Assembly: GCF_030463565.1 (NCBI RefSeq)
Contig: NC_134643.1
Location: forward strand, 77,807,721 to 77,871,720
Direction of reading: 5' to 3'
From: Pelecanus crispus
Lineage: Eukaryota > Chordata > Aves > Pelecaniformes > Pelecanidae
Length of the DNA stretch: 64,000 nt
Shown here: one piece after another, positions 59,101 through 64,000 of the stretch
Numbering within the stretch: the stretch's first letter is position 1
Layout: the number at the start of each line of letters is the position of its first letter
Notes under the pieces: model-generated
Seen by the model: only the letters and a program-made list of their open reading frames with translations
Told to the model about the DNA's origin: nothing
Databases searched by the model: none
Translations under genes and position numbers: made by a program

Positions 59101-62100
59101 GAACAGTTGTGTTTGAGGGCTTCCCTATCTTGCTTCCTCTGCAGGTATTTTGCAGCAGCTGCAGGTGAATGAGTATACAGCTGCATTCACCTGTGTGGTT
59201 CCTTCCACCTGGTCCTTAACTGGCCAGTTAAAAGTAATTAATCCCTGCTAGCCTCTCTAACAGGAGAAGGGATTCAGGTGGTGAGGCATGCTAAAAGGCA
59301 CTGTTTTGACCTTAGGTGTAGCTGGGGAGTAGGAAATCAATTTTCTTTTCTCAAAAGTTGTACCATGAGCTTGTACTTATGATTTAAGAAAATTGCTGAC
59401 CATCTTTAGATGACAGTATTCCTTAACTGTGTTAGTTGTTATTTATGACTAGGTAATCTTTAACTGTCTGTCATGTAGTGGAGGATACTAATCTCATCTG
59501 TCCTGACTTTGGAAGCCCTGGCTTTGGAATAGGCTATGAATTGGTAGGCTAAAATGGAAGAAAGGCATTTATTCCAGGCGTACTGTATCAGGAAGAATCC
59601 TATGGAGCAGCATCAGAAACAAATCTGATAATTTGGGGTAATTAAGTGGTAAGATTTACCATAGTAAGAAAGATTATGCTTATACTCCGCACAGCTCTTT
59701 ATGCTTGATTGCTACCAGAATAAAGCTGCAATAATGTAACTTCTCAAATAATGAAGTTAAAGTGTAAACAGGTTGTAGTCTGCTTTGTAAAGGGAACTTG
59801 TGGTTGTCTTCTGTTGATAACATCTGACACTGAGGTGTGGCAACTGAACTTCAGCAGTTAACAGTATGTTTTCCAGACTTAGCTGTCTTCAGCAGCAAAT
59901 CATGTTATGATTTATGGCTTTTCAAAGAGTGATGGTTTTTTTGACCCAACCGTGAACATAGCTAGAGCTGGGTGGGGCATATGAATGCTGTGGCTTGCTT
60001 TGAAAACTCTCCCTGGTGCTGCACTGGTGTGTCTGAACCACAAGTTCAGGGTTAGACTGATCCTGAAATTTAAGTTCAGGAAGACATCATCCCCAGTCTT
60101 AGTGACAGGGATTGTTAAAATTATTTCTTACCTCTTTATGGCATGGAACTGGATTATTTCTTAGGATCAGCCAGGCATTTAATCTAACAAGTTTCTTACT
60201 ACTGTAGGGAACAGGAACCTTGACAGTGCCCTTGATCACCTGTGCTTGCTTCCTGTGGTAGTCTAGTATTTGTGGCTCTTGGTCTTTAGTGCTATAGCCT
60301 TGTGGTATGAGATGCTGTTCTGTGATTTCAGCATTCAGCCTTGTGTGACTGGATGCTTCTGAACTAAATACCATGTGGTGGTGTGCAACTGGTCTTGCTC
60401 GCCCTGGCAGCCCCTTTCATTTTCATCCTATGTTTAGTCCTTGATCTGGTACTTCCGATCTAACCTACGCACAAAACCTGGCCTCTTTGTTTTTAACAGT
60501 CTGTCGCAGAGATTTATTACAATACCCCACTGAGGTCAAGGGAACGTCCTTTCCCAGAAACAGGAGTGCGGGACTGCACTGGAGTGCTTGCAAGGAGGCA
60601 CTGCATTGCAGACTTTTAAGTCTCTCTTTTACTTGTGATTCATAATCCTGACGTACTCAGGAACTCCTATACCAGACACAATAGAGCCAGCTGTTGCCCT
60701 TGGCAGAATTGCATTGTGCTGGTATTTTAACCCTCCATAAACCTACATTGACGAGAGAAATATGTCAGATTTGGTTGCAAGGAGGACCCTTCCTCGTTGT
60801 GACTGCCCTGAACTGTCCCATAGAGCTGGATTCCTTTCTTTCAAAATTTTCAGATCAGTCCTTTGAGAGCACATCTTCAGCTCAGTCTTTTAGTCTAGAA
60901 GAACAACATTTTGAAATAATAGAGTCTATAGTAGAGACTGTGTTTACACTGTTTGTGGTCACTTTTGCTTACAGTTTTCAGGGGATACCCTATGCACCGC
61001 TCTGTAAAACATCCTTGAGGTCCTATGCCAGGCTTTTTTCTCAAACATGTTCCCCCTCACCTGGGATCACTCAAGTTGACATTAATCCAGAAAGACAGAT
61101 TAAGAATGTGTGGATGTGGCTCATACTCTAGTATGAGTCAATATATCCAAGGGAGAGAGGAAAGACAGAAGTCCTTACACGAATGAATACACAGAGTAAA
61201 AGTGCTCCAACAGGAAAACGGATATAAAGATTCATCGCTTCAGAACAGCTTGTAACCCTGAAGTTAGGGCTATGTACTGGAAGGTGCGTAGCCTGAGTTC
61301 AAATCCCCTCAGCCAAAATGGATCTCCTGACATTGAATATAACACATACTAAACCTTAGGGCTAGATAGGGACTTAGGATGTGTAAGGAAAGGATTGCTG
61401 TGTGGGATGGAAAGGACAGCAAAAGAGTATTGCAGCAAGAGAACGGGGATGTAGTAGTCCCTTGGTGATAATCAAATTCTTGGATAACCTATTTAGTTGA
61501 ATTGTGCGTCCCAACAAGTGAAATATCTGCATAGCATCTTGTGACAGGAGACACATTTGTTCTGAACTGGAATAAAGAGACAGAGAATTATTTTCTGTGG
61601 CTCAGATGAAACAGCCAAGTATGGCTGTGACTACCTCTGCTACTTGCTTTGCCATACTTTCACTTGCTTTTTCTCGGAAATGAGGTTTTAGTACAAGAGA
61701 CTGTCCTGTCAACTTGATCTGATGATTCTCTGGCAAATCAAAATAAATGTAATTAAATATTAAGGAACTGGGCAGGCAATGATGGAATAAATACCACGGG
61801 TCCTATACAGATCTTGGGGTGAGATTAGTTTGACTGTGTTTAACAGGTGCATACTGTTTACCTGATGAAAAAGGGATATTTTGGTATTACCTTCTTTTGG
61901 TAATTCATAAGTTGATTTAATTTTTGAAGTAATTGCTAGAAAGACAGGTCTTAAACCAAACTGCTCTCGTTATCCACAAAGAAGGAAGTGTGCAAGCATT
62001 CTTCTGGCACTGATACCCCATCTGGAGGGACAGGTGTTATTCTTTGTCCATTCAAACCCCGCGTTTTGCCTCAGAGCAGTAGGAAGGGATTTCCCTTGTG

Positions 62101-64000
62101 TCCTTCATTACAGTGGCTTTAAGTAGATCTACCCAATGAACCGTGTTACCACTTCATTTCATGCCGGCCACAAGACAAAATGACGTCAGCTTTGGACAAA
62201 ACTGGCCTTTGTTACCGGGGAGGTTAGCAAATGCATATGTCATGGTGAAGGATGGCGCAAGTCAATCAAGCGACAAACCGATTGAGTTCCCCAATGCAGA
62301 CAGGGTCTGCGTCTCCACTGCACACCAGCTGTCCCTGCAGTGTGCCAGGATAAAAGGAGCAGGGAAGGACTAGGGCCTGCTGTAATTCGACAGGAGTTTA
62401 ATGAGGCAGGTGTCTCCCTTTGCCACTGGGGACAGATGCACAAGGATGACCAAAGCTGCAGCATGCTTTGGACATTAGACTAAAGTATGAAACCTGTATT
62501 TTTGAAGAGTTTCCTGTCTGATGCTGATTTTTCTCCCCCTTCTCAGTGAGGTGCCACCAGCTCGCAGACAGCACAATAATACTCCAAAAACAATGAAACA
62601 ATTTAATCAGGTTTTTAAAACTTGCATGCCTTAATATTGCAAATGATTGAGATATACAATAAATAAACCTTGTGGAAATGGGAATAAGTTGGGGGGAAAA
62701 AAAAAGCGTGATTGATTGAAAGGTTCAGAGCACCAGAATATGTCAATAACATGCTTTAATTACTCTTTGTATTAGTGCCTCTGTCACTGCTACAGCTTTC
62801 AGAAAACTAGCTCTGTAACTGTCTCTCTTTGGAGGTAGAAAAAGCAGTCTAGGCTGACTCACAGGTGTCTGGAAAGGCCAGAATACTTGTCTCATTGCAT
62901 GTTTCATCACAGTATTTTCAAGAAATTATTGCAGAATGATGTCACCCAAGGAAAATATCATCCCACAAGAACTGCCCACAAGTTTGCCTTTATTAAGAAG
63001 GTTGAATAGTTCAGTCTGTGTTAATGGTTAAACTGACCAGACATTTCTCACTAATAACAACATTTTCATTACTGTCTTTCTGGAGAGGCAGTGGGCCAGG
63101 GGTTTTGCAGGCTTATGTCATTCCCAAGTCTGCTATGTTTACTTATCACATAGGTTTGTAGATACCTACTTTGGCACAACAATTTTAAAAATAGCTTCAG
63201 GTGCTGAGCAGGGAGATGAATAATCACATTTGAAAGACTTCAAGGAGTTCTCGGATTCATTCCACAGGCACAGACATACAGATAAATACGATTCTTCTTG
63301 TCTCTCTTAAGGGTAGGCTGGCTTGACCTAAATACTCATGTAACTGACTTTAATGAGGAAGCCACTAGAAACAGCTAGCTAGATTTGGTAGCTAATTAAA
63401 ATAAATAAACCAAGAGCAGTTAATAGAAAACAAAAGGTGAACATTGTGCGCAATGTTTTGTTATTGAGTACTAAGGTTACCATATCATCCTTTAAAAGCT
63501 TCTCTCCACCTAAGGCTGATTGTATGCCACCTAAGAACCAGGGCGAGTGTCTATACGGAGGAGAATCTCATACCCTCTACTTCTGGTCAGTGAATTATGT
63601 GCTTGTCCCACACCTCCTGGGGCCGTACCCTGATGCATTAATGCTATTTACAGACTCATGAGAGATACAGACTCAAATATTTCTAAATGGTCTCCAACCA
63701 CTCTGAAAAAGAAAATTATTATGTATGTAATCGGTATGTAATTAGAGCAAAATTATTCTGAGTGTCAGAAGATGGGAGATAGAAAGATGGAGAAGAGGAA
63801 CTCGCTGATAGACGACAAACATACTAAAATACTGCAGACATCACACAATTGCTCATTAACCCACTCTTTCTGCATCTTGCCTCTTTGACCCATCATCCCT
63901 TCTACACATAAATTGAGTTTAAGCTAAGGCAGCTGGATTTACCACCTTGATCTCTCAGCAGAGACACCTATGAATGTTCGCCCTCAACCCAGCCTTTCCT
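56156..64000. other. Gene-free right end of the window
   Basis: AT-rich sequence with scattered oligo-T and short repeats. I recognise no exon, CpG island or RNA gene. In mammals the next gene in this order is near STK38L; no part of it is visible. A 145-codon open frame at 60694-61131 (no ATG at its start) is the longest here and resembles nothing I know. Confidence 0.5.

Noticed and set aside
1-64000. CRISPR arrays, tRNA or rRNA genes, bacterial-type operons, or viral genes
   Set aside because: None seen. The window is ordinary eukaryotic gene sequence, with no spaced direct-repeat arrays and no tRNA-like cloverleaf noticed.

Overview
The window is vertebrate nuclear DNA, most likely from a bird. 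Small coding exons with GT/AG borders sit in AT-rich introns, three CpG-island promoters are visible, and two pieces of the CR1 LINE typical of sauropsids are present. Four protein genes can be read exon by exon. Their order, INTS13 - FGFR1OP2 - TM7SF3 - MED21, is that of human 12p11.23, so this is a conserved syntenic block. The species cannot be fixed from sequence alone.

Layout. (1) 1-5.4 kb, minus strand: 5' part of INTS13, with four coding exons giving residues 1-194; the rest lies beyond the left edge. (2) 4.6-6.5 kb: a CpG island shared head-to-head by INTS13 and FGFR1OP2, carrying three TCTCGCGAGA palindromes. (3) 5.8-19.1 kb, plus strand: FGFR1OP2, five coding exons, 215 codons, 3' UTR of about 2.6 kb. 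(4) 19.1-25.1 kb: gene-free space between convergent 3' ends. (5) 25.1-44.1 kb, minus strand: TM7SF3, twelve coding exons, 563 codons, complete from signal peptide to a C-terminal dileucine. (6) 44.1-46.4 kb: divergent interval to MED21 with an old GC-rich CR1 piece. (7) 46.4 to about 53-54 kb, plus strand: MED21, four coding exons, 144 codons. (8) 53-64 kb: no recognised gene, one CR1 fragment of about 0.8 kb and scattered low complexity.

The four genes are not a pathway; they are housekeeping neighbours. INTS13 belongs to Integrator (snRNA 3' processing and transcription attenuation), MED21 to Mediator, FGFR1OP2 to the SIKE family linked to STRIPAK, and TM7SF3 is a seven-span membrane protein. 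I found no operon-like system, CRISPR array, RNA gene or intact transposon. The features most worth a second look concern gene expression: a 21-bp tandem duplication that copies the TM7SF3 exon 2 splice donor, a 36-bp near-perfect hairpin just upstream of the TM7SF3 start, a GC-AG intron in MED21, a possible INTS13 upstream ORF whose stop overlaps the main start, and an unassigned exon-like segment downstream of MED21. Exon borders were set by reading splice consensus and frame and may be off by a base in places.
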